Assembly: GCA_904063045.1 (NCBI GenBank)
Contig: CAJFCJ010000021.1
Span: 310,001 to 374,000 of the forward strand
Length of the DNA: 64,000 nt
Source of the DNA: Dimorphilus gyrociliatus
Taxonomy: Eukaryota; Annelida; Polychaeta; Dinophilidae
Reading direction: 5' to 3'
Positions 25,413 through 38,682 of the stretch are shown here, one piece after another. The notes under the pieces are model-generated. The model saw only the letters and a list, made by a program, of their open reading frames with translations, was not told where the DNA came from and did not search any database. How positions within the stretch are numbered: position 1 is the stretch's first letter; each line of letters begins with the position of its first letter. The position numbers and the translations under genes are program-made.

Positions 25413-27206
25413 TGTACTTGAATACAATATATATGCTATTATTTCTTACTTTCAGAAGCTTTCCACTTCTAAATGCTATCATTTCTAAGAAATGCTCCGA
25501 GTCTCTCCAGTCCTTTACTTTATACAACTTTTCAAGGTAGTCTTTTTTTGCTCTAGTTAAAATTTCATCAATATGTTGTTCAGGCATATGAACATTTTCT
25601 ACTCTGACCTATGGAAGAAGAAACGCACAAAATATAGCATTTAAGTCTTAAAAGTTGGTAGTTTAGTCATTTATATAATAGTAATTTTTACTTACAACTC
25701 CTTTCAGCACTATTTCAGTTTCAGTATCTCCAGTGGGGTAAACAACACCAGGGCAATCAATTAAATATATTCTTCTCATTAAAGTTACATATTGCCACAC
25801 CTAATCAAATAATAAACTTACTACTTTTTTTTACAGTTTAATGTGATATAATAACCTTAGTTTCACCAGCAATTGGAGCTACTTTGCAAACTTTCTTCTC
25901 TCTTAAGGCATTAATAATTGAACTTTTCCCGACATTTGGATATCCGATGAAACCCACACTTATTTGGCGTTTGTCAGCATGCAACTAAAAAAAACCCATC
26001 AATGTATTAATTGAAAAAGAAACTTATTTTTATACTTTTGAAAACTGTCGCAGTAAGTTTATCATTGCCCCTTTTCCGAATGGATTAGTTATACTCGCAC
26101 GAAAAGCCAAAGTTGGATAGCTTTCAGATAGAATGGCGACCCACTTTTGCTGTTTAAAGACATATTTTTCAATAAAGTATGTACTTCGTTTTCAACACTT
26201 ACTGTAACCCAAGTAGGTACAAGATCACACTTGTTTAATACAAAAAACAATTGCTTGTAGCCTTTCTCTTTTTTCAAGTATTCCTCAATATGCCTACTCC
26301 TGGTACCAATTGGATCACGGGCGTCTAAAACTTGAACAACAATATCAGATGAGTCGACAACTTTGTAGAGTTCGTTCCAGATTCTTTTAGATTGGCCAGC
26401 TTTAAAAATAGGCTGCATTGGTTCATCTCTGACTCCAGTCTCTTCTTTAACAATATCTCGATCGTCATCGGCTTTATATTTGTCTACAGATTCTTTAGCA
26501 CTCTTTAGCAATTCCTATATTTAAATAATTATACTGCATATTTTTCTATATAATTCTCAGAATTCTAAAAACAACTACATACATCCATATCTGAAATGTT
26601 CAGATTAGGTCGTTTTCTTTGCTTCCTTGGTCCGAATGTATTCTCAAAACTTTCTGTTTCCAATATATGCACTCGTTTAAACTGATGATGAAAAAAAATG
26701 ATATAATAAGGAGAAAAATTTTGTGAACATATAAAAACCTTTGCTGTCTCATTTAATAGTGTTACTGGTACTTTTGTTTGTCTCATGACAACTTTATAAG
26801 GATCTTTTTTAACTTTATCCATCTCATCTTTAAAGGTTTGTAAAGCATTCTGACTTATAACACGAGTATTTCCAAACCATTTTCTATTTGGTTCCACTCT
26901 TGCAACTGTTCCAGGTGTTAATTTGGATTGGAACAACGCTGGTCTGACAACCTTTCCTTTAGAGTCCCTCTTTGCTTTTCCACCTTTATACATCTGAAGT
27001 CTCTTTATGGTGGCTTTGTCTCTCATATTTTGACCTCCTGATCCTTCGGTTCTTTCTGCAATTGATCAAGATTTTTCATTATCGCCCGTAAACTTGCTTA
27101 AATTTTTAAAAAATCCTTTTTACTAACCTGGATTCATACTATGTTGGGATTTATTAATCCCCGTAGGGGTTCTAGGGGTAGAAGGCTTCTTTCTTACTTT
27201 ACCCAT
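24460..27206 (-). CDS. GNL2: Nucleolar GTP-binding protein 2 (NOG2/Nug2)
   Basis: GTPase required for late nuclear maturation and export of the 60S ribosomal subunit. Ten exons join in phase (27128-27206, 26739-27055, 26583-26681, 26203-26514, 26036-26149, 25856-25984, 25696-25800, 25450-25608, 24625-25347, 24460-24552) to 709 residues (human about 731). The NGP1NT signature [20 protein letters not shown] is followed by a circularly permuted G domain: [18 protein letters not shown] (G4), then GYPNVGKSS (G1), PIAGETK (G2) and DCPGVV (G3). The C-terminal third is acidic then Lys-rich and ends [18 protein letters not shown], as in the family. One intron carries a long (TA)n run at about 25373-25407. 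Confidence 0.95.
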
Positions 27207-27666
27207 TTTGTAACAATAACTTTGACTTTTTATTAGAAAAAATATCTAAAGGATCTAAGACATGTGCTTACGTATATCCAATAGTCATCAAGAAAAATTC
27301 TCGAATCGAGCGATAATATAGTATTTATAAACTAAGCCTCTTTAAAATTTTCGTATTTTTTACAGTAAATGACTTTTATATATTACACATTTACGTAAAT
27401 ATATAATAATTACGGAGTCATTTTAAATTTTATTCTTCGAAAAAATTTAATACGTGGGTTGGGAAATTATCGTAAATTAGTTTCTTGATTGACTGCCCGT
27501 GTTGTTTAGAAAAAAAATATCATTCTATTTAAAGATTTCTTAGCACGAAGTTAGATTGGAAATATTTTTCTGGATTCTTAATAATTTCTTACTTACAGAC
27601 TTCGTAAATAAATGAAGAATTTTATAAATCTTAAATAATTTCTTATTGTTATTCTAGGAAATCATT
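27207..27666. other. Divergent promoter region GNL2 / MAN1B1
   Basis: 460 bases separate two divergent start codons, so it should act as a two-way promoter. AT-rich; no specific element recognised. Confidence 0.45.
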
Positions 27667-30600
27667 ATGGTTCTGAAGGTGAATTTGCTCTATTTTAAAA
27701 TTAATTCGATTAATTATTTATATGTATTTTCTAGCTATTTTCTGTGTCGGGTACAATTAAGAAAAGACTGCTCTGTATAGTGCTCCTTGTTGCCTTGGTC
27801 GTTGTACTATTTTCATTATTGTTAGACAATTCGCAGAATAAGAAAAAAGACAGAAAATTGATTGAAAATTTTAAACCACTCGATACAAATTCTCCGGCAC
27901 CTTTCGATCCGGTAAGTTTATGCTTTGTAAATCGTTTTGCTAATCAATAGAATTTATCCAACCCTATTTTATTCGTAGGAAATCATTCCGAACTTTGTCG
28001 GCAATAAAAATAATAAAGATGCAGAAAAATCAACACTTCACGTTGAAAGTGAAAAACACAATGTAGAACCCGAAAGAAACATTCCTCCACGGTTCTTAAA
28101 GAAGCCTACAACAGAAAAAGTAAGTATAAATAAAAATCTGCCTTGATAGTTATAATGTGGAATGTTGATTAAAGAGTAAGTCATCTCGTGTACCGGTCAA
28201 CGTGGCTGAAACGATCGAATTTAAAGGTTAGAATCTTTCTCATAAATACTTTACGTGTTGCTAAAGCAAATGTGTTGTTTACAAAAGTTTTGTTTGTATT
28301 TATCTTAAGATATTTTGAAATTTGGATGAGGTAAATGGAGGAATGTATTCTTAAATGATCTCTGAATGTGTTTTAACACTTAACCTAAAAACTTATCTGT
28401 AGAAATGAGAACTTATAATAAGAAAGATCTGTCTTCTTAAATTGATAATCGTTTTATGTCGGTGCATTTAATAATCGTCTCTTATTACAAAAGATTTGCA
28501 TCTGTTGTCAATAAGTATACATTGCGAAGATAATCAATTTACAAATTTCGCCGAGAACGTATATGGGAACTTTTTTTCCCGGTTTACTAATATTTACTTT
28601 GTTCAAAATGCTAATATTGAACATAATAAATTAATTTCGGATGACATCATCCTTTTAAATTCATCGAATTGATAGAGTTTAACAAAAGAATATTTCATGG
28701 ATCACGTGAAATCTGCTAAATATAATGCACTTTACCACTCGGATAAATTAATAGTAATTAAATATTTCTATCTCAGTAAACATTTATGTTTTAACTGAAT
28801 CAAGTTTATAATTTTGTTTAATTTGTTTTGTAATTAACTCATGTTTAATAAATAGAACATTATTTACCTTATTGCTTTTGTAGGCTTACATATTACTATT
28901 TTAATAACTAATTCTTCGTTTACAAAGCAAAAAATCAAATAATAAAAGTGACACCTGTTTTTTCTCAAGGGCCATCTAATAAAGAACAACAAGAAATTGT
29001 CAATGCATTCTTACATGCCTGGAGAGCATATGAAAAATATGCCTGGGGAAAAGATGAATTACATCCATTGTCTAAATCAGGAGGAACTTGGTTCAATTGT
29101 GGTCTTACCATACTGGATAGTTTAGATACAATGTGGATAATGAATTTAAAGGATGGTATGTCACTGTTACTAGCTATTAAATAGACTGTACGATATTATT
29201 TGCTAACGCATCATTTATTAATGAATTAGCTTGAAATACTTTTCTTACCTTACATGCAAAATTGAAAGACTTTTTTATTAATATATGCCAGAATTTGCAA
29301 AGGGACGCAAATGGGTAGCTGAAAGTCTCAGGTTTAATCATCCCCATGTACAATTATTCGAGATTGTGATCAGGGCCCTTGGTGGATTGTTGAGTGCATA
29401 TCATTTTTCAGGAGATGCAATTTTCGCTGAAAAAGCGGTAAGATTAATACTTTCATATCATGACTTGCAATAAAACTTCTTTCTTTTTTTCGATTATATA
29501 GAGAGATTTAGGCAATAAGCTAATGCCATGCGTCAAAGCTGGCCTTATTCCATGCCGTTTTGCAGATCTGAGTGTAAGTAATATAAATAATTTATATGTA
29601 CTGTATATATAAATAATAATCGCTTTATAGAAGAGGGATAGTATTTTGTCTATTGTCTAAAATCTAGTAGTTTAGTTTTCACTATGTTTCATGTACTATA
29701 AAAGCTTTATAAAACCAATAGATTCCATATGAAAATTTAATGTTATTATTGAGTGTGAAAGATAAACCATGAACATTTATTTATCTCATCGTTTATGGGT
29801 ATAACTACTATCTTCTCTCAATTATAATCTATATTTATTATCTTTTTCAGCCTATTTCTTTTTAATTATGTTTTTATACCTTAGAAAATTTAACTCTTTA
29901 TATATAAATAGTTGAAAAATAACGGCTCTTAGACAAAGTAAACTATTTTCTATTAGTTACCACACATATATGCAGTACATATATATATATATCAACCACT
30001 TGTGGTTTGACTGATTATTCCTGTAATTGTTTTAACTTTTATTTATTTAATGTTTTAGAATCCTAAATCAAATAGAATTGGTGACCATTCAACTGCAGAG
30101 GTTGGAACAATTCAATTAGAATTTAGAGATTTGGCAAGAGTTTTTGAAGATAAATCTTATGAGGTTTGTAACCAATAAACTTTGTTTATTTTTCTTTGGT
30201 GTTTCTTATAATGAGAAATATAATTATTTGCAGGATCCAGTAAACAATATTATGAGGAGATTAGGATCAGCAGACAAGTTTGACGGTCTTGCTTCTGCTA
30301 ATGTAAACTCTCAGGGAGAATATCAAAGATCTGCTACTGTAGGCGCTGGGGCCAGCATTGATAGCTATTACGAATACTTGGTGAAAATGTGGCTACAAGG
30401 TGGAAAGACCGAAAATGAGTTTGTTTTTTTTTTTTGCAATATATCCTCTTAATTTAATTAATTGTTAATAATTTCTTAATCAAAGTTTGAAAAAGGACTA
30501 CATAACATTCGTGGGTGGTATGAAAAGACATTTATTGAAATATACAAAGCCTGGTAATTTAGCATTCGTTGGGAGTCTCAACGGATTCCATGGCTCTTTT

Positions 30601-30669
30601 AGAAGCGAAATGGTAAGTCGATTGTCAATATTATACATATAAATTTATATATTTTTGTATATATATATA

Positions 30670-30717
<48 letters not shown>

Positions 30718-32370
30718 TGTGTGTCGAATATGGATTTAATATGACGAGTATTTGAAAGGAAAAACACTATTGCATACAATAATTTATTAACAAATAGAGG
30801 ATTCATACACGTGTAAATGACTCACATGTGCGTTGTGTATTAATTCTGAGTGTGTTTGTATGTTTAGACATGCGTTAGCAATTAAAATTTCTACCAATTA
30901 CATAATTTATTATTGTAAACTACGTTTCTCATTTGTATTTTAATCGAGTTTCAATTTCTCCAGGAACATTTAGCATGTTTTCTACCTGGAACAATGGCAC
31001 TAGGTGTAATGAAAGCAAATATGCCAAAAGACCATTTGGATATAGCTGCCCAATTGACAGAGACTTGCTACCAAATGTACGTGAAGCAACCAACTGGATT
31101 AAGTCCTGAAGTTGTATATATGAATACTGACCCTGGCAGTTCCAGGGATTTCGGTCAATCTGTAAGTGCATTATAATTCATATTATGATAATTTCTGTTT
31201 ATTTCAAATTTGTGTAATATCAAAACTTGTTAGGGCTATAAGATATATTTATGACCCATTTTGCGGTTTCGGATTCGGTACTAGGGAATATAAATAATTT
31301 ATAAGATGTTATTTTAAGAAAGATAATCATCTGAATATATTCCTAAGTGGAATAGGCTGGATGAGGGAAAGGTGGGGAGGGGGAGTAAGTTCTGTCACAT
31401 AGCTTTGCGTGTTTCGGCGAATGGCAAATATCTAAAAAAATATGTAAATTTTACATCATTAATGTCAACAGAATCTAGTCCAAGTTAAACAAGTGATGTA
31501 TATAACGATAAAAGTGCAGATATTTATAGATGAATATATAATGCATCGTACATTGTATCCATTTTTACTGCTTTTTTTCTATTATAGTAATTGAAAGATT
31601 TTATTATCGAAAATATCTTTATTTAAATGAAAGTATTATTTGATTTAATCTCTGTAGAAAACTGTATAATTAGATAATTAACTCGGGATATTAGTCTTCG
31701 TTCGTGAGCGGAAATTTTCCGCTTCGGTGATAAAGTGACTTTGCTTAGAAACGGACTCTGGAAGAATCTCTTTATCCTTCTTTTAATGACATTTTTATAG
31801 ATTCATAAACTGAATGACATTCTGTCAAAGAACAATTTTTTTCTCACTTTAGATAATTCATTATCTTTACTGGAAAAATGTAAATGCTTACAAAAGAAAA
31901 AGCAAGTCACTTATTAATTTAAAAAATTAAGACCTAATTACCGTTATTCCATTCATCGTATATTAAATTTCTATTTTTAGATATGTTGGCGTCTATAAAT
32001 TTGCATTTGTTTCTCACAGGCTGGACCCGCTTATAACATTCAGAGACCAGAAGCTATTGAGTCAATATATTATATGTATAAAGCTACAAAAGATAAAAAA
32101 TATCGCGATATGGGCTGGAAGATCTTTAAAGCATTTGAAAAGTATACTAAACTCTCTGAAGGCTATGATTCGATAGACAACGTTTATGACTCAACAAACC
32201 CTGGTCATAGGAATAAAATGGAAACGTTCTACTTAGCAGAAACACTTAAGTATTTGTATCTACTTTTCGATGATAACGATGAACTGCCTCTAGACAAATG
32301 GGTTTTCAATACCGAAGCACATCCACTACCGGTATATAAACCTGATTTTTGGGATTCTATAGGCAAATGA
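27667..32370 (+). CDS. MAN1B1: ER mannosyl-oligosaccharide 1,2-alpha-mannosidase (GH47)
   Basis: Trims Man9 to Man8B in the ER/Golgi and marks misfolded glycoproteins for ERAD. Twelve exons (27667-27678, 27735-27911, 27979-28119, 28175-28226, 28928-29155, 29292-29437, 29502-29573, 30059-30163, 30234-30418, 30486-30612, 30964-31161, 32020-32370) give 597 residues. A short cytosolic N-terminus and one TM anchor (LLCIVLLVALVVVLFSLLL) make it type II. The GH47 domain shows AWRAYEKYAWGKDELHPLS, LTILDSLDTMWIM, the RIGDHSTAEVG region, GASIDSYYEYLVK, FLPGTMALGV, ETCYQMY and the calcium-binding end VFNTEAHPLPVY. The WIMNLKDEF form favours ER ManI over Golgi MAN1A. The first coding exon is only 12 bases. 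Confidence 0.94.
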
Positions 32371-34839
32371 GAATAAGGTATTGTTGATTTATATACTCTG
32401 CAGCATTCATCTTTTATGCAGTATCGTTTTTAAAATAACAAATAGACAACACACTATTTCAAATGTTAACATGTTTTAATAATTATTGTGCCATGACCAT
32501 ATCAATGGAAATGCTATAAAAAATGATATTATATCGTGAATTCCGTACCTTTTACGTCATTTTTCTGCTGTATAATATTTATACAGATGGCATCAGTTGT
32601 TTAGACATTCTGTTTGACACAAACCACTTTAATTGTTAAAGAAGACTATTGTAGTGTTGAACATTGAATATTTTGTGAATAATATTTCTGTTTTTCGTTC
32701 TTAGGCATAATGCACAAAATTATCAAGTATTTGCTTTCTTGTTTATACTCTATATAATGTATTGTGACCTTTGATATTATTACTGCTTTATGATAGACAA
32801 TCCCTAAAAATAGAAAGAAAGGCTATAAAGGAAGTTAGCTTTATTTATGCAATATACGACAAACACAATGTAGACATGTACAGTATTTTGTTAAGAATAC
32901 ATTGTCTGGTAAGATTTGTCCAATAAATGCAAAATAAATTGTAAACTCTGTAGTTTATATTTGCTACACTGCTTTTTAAGTTATTTTACAGAAAGAAATC
33001 GCATATGTTACCAAAATACCGAGTAATAGGTTACTTATTCAAGTTTAAAGTCATGATAGCAATTGTTTGATACGAATATTCTATTCTTTCCATGATTATC
33101 TAGTTCAGTGCAGAGAAAAAGCAATTGCCCCAGTTTTCTTTTCTAGACAGTGACAGGCAATGACTCGGAATAGTTCTCTGTAAATTCAATTTATCCTGTT
33201 TAGAATAAGTAAAGAATTCCTTGTAAAGTTTTAACTTTATTAAAAATCCGGAGACGTTATCTGGAAGAAAGCTTTTCAGATGCTAATTTGCATAAACTAT
33301 TCATGAAAGTTAAGTTTTAATATGCAATATATATATATATATATTAAGAGAATTTCGAACGATTATTTAAGGTTTTAATAGTATTTCCTTATTTATTCTA
33401 CAGTTTCTTATTTGAAGAATATTAAGTAGATTGAGATAAAGAATATCTATTTCACCTTGGAGAATTTGGTAAATAAGACTCATCTAACAAGATGAGGGAA
33501 GAAGAAATACGAACATATGCAAAGAGAAATTTCCCTCTGTAGACTTCTGCGAGAGCAATAGCTAATATATTACCAAGAGATATTTTTTATTATAAATAAT
33601 ACAATAATGATGTAATCCCTTAAATAGTTTATCCTTATGAAAGGACTCTCTCGTTGTCTTTATTGAACTATCGATGATCTCGATTTGTCTGACCGAAGGT
33701 TGCAAGTGTCATACCATTTGGATTGTTATTATCAAAACACGCCCTTACCCAGTTATAAATCACAACTTCCATCAATCATTATCTCTATAGTAAATCTACT
33801 GGGATCCTTGACCTATTTCTTATCTGGATGATTTTGTTCAAATTTCTAACCGAAAAACCCCTATATATTTTTTCCATTAAGTTTTCTTTGATACTGTAGA
33901 TGTCACTGATAAACCATCTCTCACCAAACCTATAATGATAACAACGATTTTCCATAGTTGTTTATCATCTTATTATGGAATTGAGTAAAAAACACATTTA
34001 AATTCTTTAGTAAGGAGTCGATAACCCACTTATTCTAAAAGTCAATTCTAAATCGATGAATTTCTATGAAATTGACTAAAAAGCAAAAATAATAATTCAA
34101 TAGTGTTTACGTTCCGTTCCAAATATGATCGTCTCATTGAATTTTAATATGAAATTGTTAAGCAAGTATTGATTCATCAATAATATCCTTAAATACACTA
34201 CAATGATGGAAAATACTATTAAAATTAAAACCTAATTAGTTATAATATTATATTAAAAAATTTTACGGTTTATTAAGAAACATTTAATAAAGTTGTTTGT
34301 CAATCGATTTTCTTCAAGTAATGCAAGTCTTTCTATAAAGGTCAAACTAGCTATCTAATAAAAATTCTTCGAATTTTCATATAAGATACATAATCATTAG
34401 ATAAAAAATTGGATAGAAGATTGATGATGATGTATGATATTTGAAAAACTATATTGAACGATCAATTTATATTAAACTTGCTTAAAAAGATATATGGTAG
34501 GTATTTTAAGATTGTATTCTTTCAACACCTTTGTAGAATTCACTTGGATATATCATTTTTATTATAGGAACGTTTCTTTAAGAGAAATTCCCGTACGTGT
34601 TTAACTGTGATCAAAACCGGAAGTTTATAAGGAAGTTTCATATATTTCTTCTTCTCTTCTTCTTCCTCTTTCTTCTTATTATTGTAAAGAAGTATATTGC
34701 TTTTTACTAAAATGTTTCAAGAAGAACAGTGTATAATATACTGTATATGAAATACACATTCTAGATATCTTATTCTTATAAGTGATGTCATCAAGATTTA
34801 AATTAATTATTAAAAATCTTCACTAAATTCTTGGTGATA
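32371..34839. other. Intergenic, about 2.5 kb
   Basis: No exon recognised on either strand; AT-rich with short TA tracts (about 33327-33345). It likely holds the MAN1B1 3' UTR and the promoter of the next gene. Confidence 0.5.
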
Positions 34840-35555
34840 ATGAATGAAAATGACGAAAAGAAGAGATTAAATACCAACAAAACATCAGCAAAAAGAAGAT
34901 CACCAAGCCCTAGACCATTTATTTTTTCTACCATTACCAAATCTGATAACTTTGATATTAAAGAGAGATTAACGACAAATAGCATACTGTCTGAAAAAGC
35001 ACAATTTGATAAAGATATTGAAAGAACCGGGAATATTGTTGAAAATACAGACTCCCAATTAGCTAATGTCAATAGATCGTCATTTAATAGATCATGTAGA
35101 AGGCTATCATCTTATGTTGATGAGGATGATGTTTGTTTTCAATTATTAATAGCTATTTCTACAGACTATTCTAATAATACATTATTTGATTAAACGCAGG
35201 AGTTGACTGGTCCTTATTTAGTCCATAGAAAAAATCGTCAATATGCAAGTAGGTAAATTGCTAACATACTCTCTCTCTCTCTCCCTGTTTGATATTCTAA
35301 TCATTTTATTGTTTATTAGGAAAGTCCGCTGATTCTGACTTTGGCCAAAGATTTAGAAGATTAAGTAGTGAGATTGGATATAGTTCCGAAAGAACTGATA
35401 TTGCTAACGCTGGAATTATACCGGAAGCTTTATTGAACGATATCGGTTCTTCTGTTGATGGACTTGATAGCGATAATCGAAAAGATATTAGAAAAAAATA
35501 TCAAGTTATTGATGATGAAGATTTCGGGCAAACTGATCTGAATGTAGAATATTGA
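34840..35555 (+). CDS. Unrecognised small hydrophilic protein
   Basis: Three exons (34840-35130, 35200-35248, 35320-35555) join in phase to 191 residues. No signal peptide, TM helix or known domain. N-terminus is Lys/Arg/Ser/Pro-rich (KRRSPSPRPFIF). The middle has an Arg-rich segment (RSCRRLSSYVDEDDELTGPY) and FGQRFRRLSSEIGY, and the end is acidic (VIDDEDFGQTDLNVEY). The repeated RRLSS pieces could be phosphorylation sites for basophilic kinases. Splice sites and phase support a real gene. No function is proposed. Confidence 0.6.
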
Positions 35556-35811
35556 TTGGTCAAAAAGTGTGATATTTTCGTATAAAAAAAGAAATCCAAT
35601 TTCAGACATAATCGTTACTTGCAACATCAATATTGCTGTAGACGCGTTTATAGCCATTATTAGGCCAAATATTGATCAACCCATATTAAAATTCTAACAA
35701 ATTAATAACTTTAAAGAAAATCAGTAAAATAATACAAAAACAAGGAAATATAATAGTGAAAAAAGATCGTTTCCTAGAAATGTAACATCTGCATTAACAT
35801 TCTAATTCCAT

Positions 35812-38682
35812 TTAACCTATGTTTAGTACACTTTGGTTAACTTCATCTGGACATAATTCACAAGCCACTATATGCTCAACAACTTCGTCCGTCAGCTCAA
35901 ATATATCATTTGCAACCTCGTTTAGACAATCGTCTAAAATGTCCTCGCATAAACTGCAGAAAAATAAATACTAATGAATATAAATATTTTATGAAATAAA
36001 CAGTTACATTAATTAATTAAAATTTTAAAAACTATTGAAATATTGTTTATACGATTACCTGTCAACAATTTTGTTTGGATCAAATTTGTTACTTTCTCTT
36101 CGTTCAGAGGCTTGCTTCATAATAGCAGAAGAGGCCGTAGTCGTTAAACTAATTTTTATCTTTTTTAGAGGTTTCGTTGGCGCATTAATTTTTCTAGGAG
36201 AAGGTTTCGGTTTTGGAGCAAGAGTAATTAATTCACCCTCGAAGAATGGGCCAAAAGGTCTAATTATAATGAATAAGCTCAATTACATTTATAATAAGAA
36301 GGATAGACACTTACTGAGGTTCAGGGTTCTTTGACAGGAATTGCTTTGGGATATATTCTTCAATCTCTTTTTCTTCTTTTCTTTCCAATGATACTCTTTC
36401 CGAGTTGTAAGCTTTGTGTTTAATTAATCGTTGCTCGATTTCATCCCTTTCTTCCTATTAAAATTGAATAAAATAAACAAAATTCGCCTGAGATTTTAAA
36501 GCTAATTTTTACTTGAAAAAGGGCCAATTTCTTTTGAAAGTCATCAGCAACAACAGAGTCCAAGGACATCGTTGATTGATTTATGCTAATCATCTGAAAA
36601 ACAAAAAATATGTCGAATGTACTTGTCATCTATAAAGCATATCTGACCATAATGTATAATATATATTCAAGACTAAATAATAATATACCGAATTAGAACA
36701 CAAGCTAGCTGTATCAACCTCAACCGCAGCAACCTAGAGAAAAAAATAACAGTTGTAGTTTCCTAATATAGACTTAAAGACATTGCTGTGAGGAAAGATT
36801 TCCCGGTTTTTACCTTTTTTTCAACCTGTAACAGGGAAAAAACGATTACCAATACAGAAAAAATATTTTTATTAATTAAGTATATTTTTAAATATTAAAT
36901 CGTAACATTCTACTCCCCAGTAATTATCTTTATGATTAATTACCTTATTAGGCTTAGTTGTAATAGATTTTGGATGAGAATGAAGGACAGACTTCTGAGG
37001 TTTACTAGAATTAATTAAGAATTCAATAAAAAATAGTGCAAAAACACACAACAAAATATAATGTATTTATCACCTTTTTTCATCAGTTTGTTTCATAACT
37101 GAAACTATTGTTGGTTTTCTGTTTTATGATAAATGCTTTTTCAGTACGCTTGTCATAATGCATTGTGTTTGTTAGAACTTACCGAAATCCCCTACCCGAT
37201 AAGGTTTGTTTGACAACTTTCTTCTTTTTAGCTTGTTTTACTGGAGCAGTATCAAGTTCTTTATCTATAGAAAAGACAGTTTAGTACTTGTATGTATGTT
37301 TATATAGTTAAAAATGAATTAGAAACAAAATGTTAGACTAACATGCTTCTATCAGATCAATAAATCTTTTATCAATGTCTGCGGAGGAGAGTTTTGCAAT
37401 TGCCTGTGTGGATGTGATGGATTTGACCTTCTAAAAAAAATTGAAGTTTTAAATGGCATTTTCCTCTCTTATGATGATTTCAACCTTTTCACAAACTTTT
37501 TCTTCAACTTCCTGAGATCTTACAACCTTTGGAGGACATTCTATATCATATTCAGGGCAAATGACATCCAGTTCATTCCGAATTGTAAAAATACTCTAAA
37601 AAATTAATTATGATAATTTGAAGTTCAATAATGAAAATTATCATCACTATTACTTCATAAGGTGATGGTAATAAATAGTTTTCCACTTTAACAAATGGGA
37701 GTACAGTCCAAAGTGTTTTCGCTACGTTAAGTATTTCATTCATGCATCGAATCAGTCGTGTGTATTGAGAAATGTTATTCTGAAAGGTTGAAAACTTTTG
37801 ATAAGCTAATTCAAATTGACAATAAACTATACCTTATTAAGTTTACTAGTAAGAGATTTCAGATCATCTTGAATAGTATAGCATTTTCTTTGGCAATGTC
37901 TCATTGCTAAATTAGCTTTATTACAATTTGTTAAAAATTCTGATTCTGTCATTTTCTTTTTCTGATCTCTTCCCGCATTAAATCCTCTCTTTATCAATCG
38001 TATGATATCATCCATACGTACTAAAACTTCTTCCAAATTTTCTCTTACGCATTTTCCATCAGCCCTGAGTGTTCTTATTTTAACTTCACTTGATACCAAA
38101 TTCTGAGAATTCCACTTTTCTTGCCCTTTTTGATAATTATTCTACTTGATACATCTTTACACTAGACAAAATAGCACTTACTTAAAGACTTGTGAACGTT
38201 TGGTACAGGTTTTGGGGGTTCGTTTTCTTCTCTTTCTTTTCCATAACGAGAACAAAATCTGACCTATATTTGGACAATTAATTAATGGTTTTTATTAGCC
38301 ATAATAATATTAGTTAACACTTATTAGCGAACCTTTCGATACTTGTCAGTTTTCGAATTTTGTTTATTCTTTTTCGGACTCAAAGATTTTCTTTCCATTT
38401 CCTTTTTTAAATCGCACTTTGCTAAAAAATGACATTTTTCCAAAAGATCTTCTCTAACAACTTTAAAATGGGAAGTATCCTTTTTAAAATACAATTCAAA
38501 ACATTCAAATATTGAGCGATAATACATATATTTTAAAGAATTCTTACAGAAGTCGCTTTTGGTATACGTTTTTCAATTATAATAGGTGCATTAGTTTTCC
38601 TAATAACTGGTTCATTAATATTGAAATTTGTTGAATCCTTCAAACAGAATAAGAACTGATTATCCCTATTCGGAATGGCCAT
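35812..38682 (-). CDS. Multi-exon Lys-rich protein, moonraker/KIAA0753-like centrosomal candidate
   Basis: About 16 short exons can be chained in phase, starting MAIPNRDNQFLFCLKD (exon 1 38548-38682) and ending VNQSVLNIG then stop. The sequence has basic helical stretches (LEKCHFLAKCDLKKEMERK), a cysteine-containing coiled-coil region (LVRMDDIIRLIKRGF, LAMRHCQRKCYTIQDDLKSL), several Lys/Pro linkers and an acidic C-terminal helix (CEDILDDCLNEVANDIFEL). That order resembles moonraker (KIAA0753/OFIP), a centriolar satellite protein, but I recognise only general pattern. It includes a 12-base microexon (36814-36825, VEKK). Exon chain fairly sure, identity weak. Its start overlaps the divergent gene at 38675. 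Confidence 0.6.
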
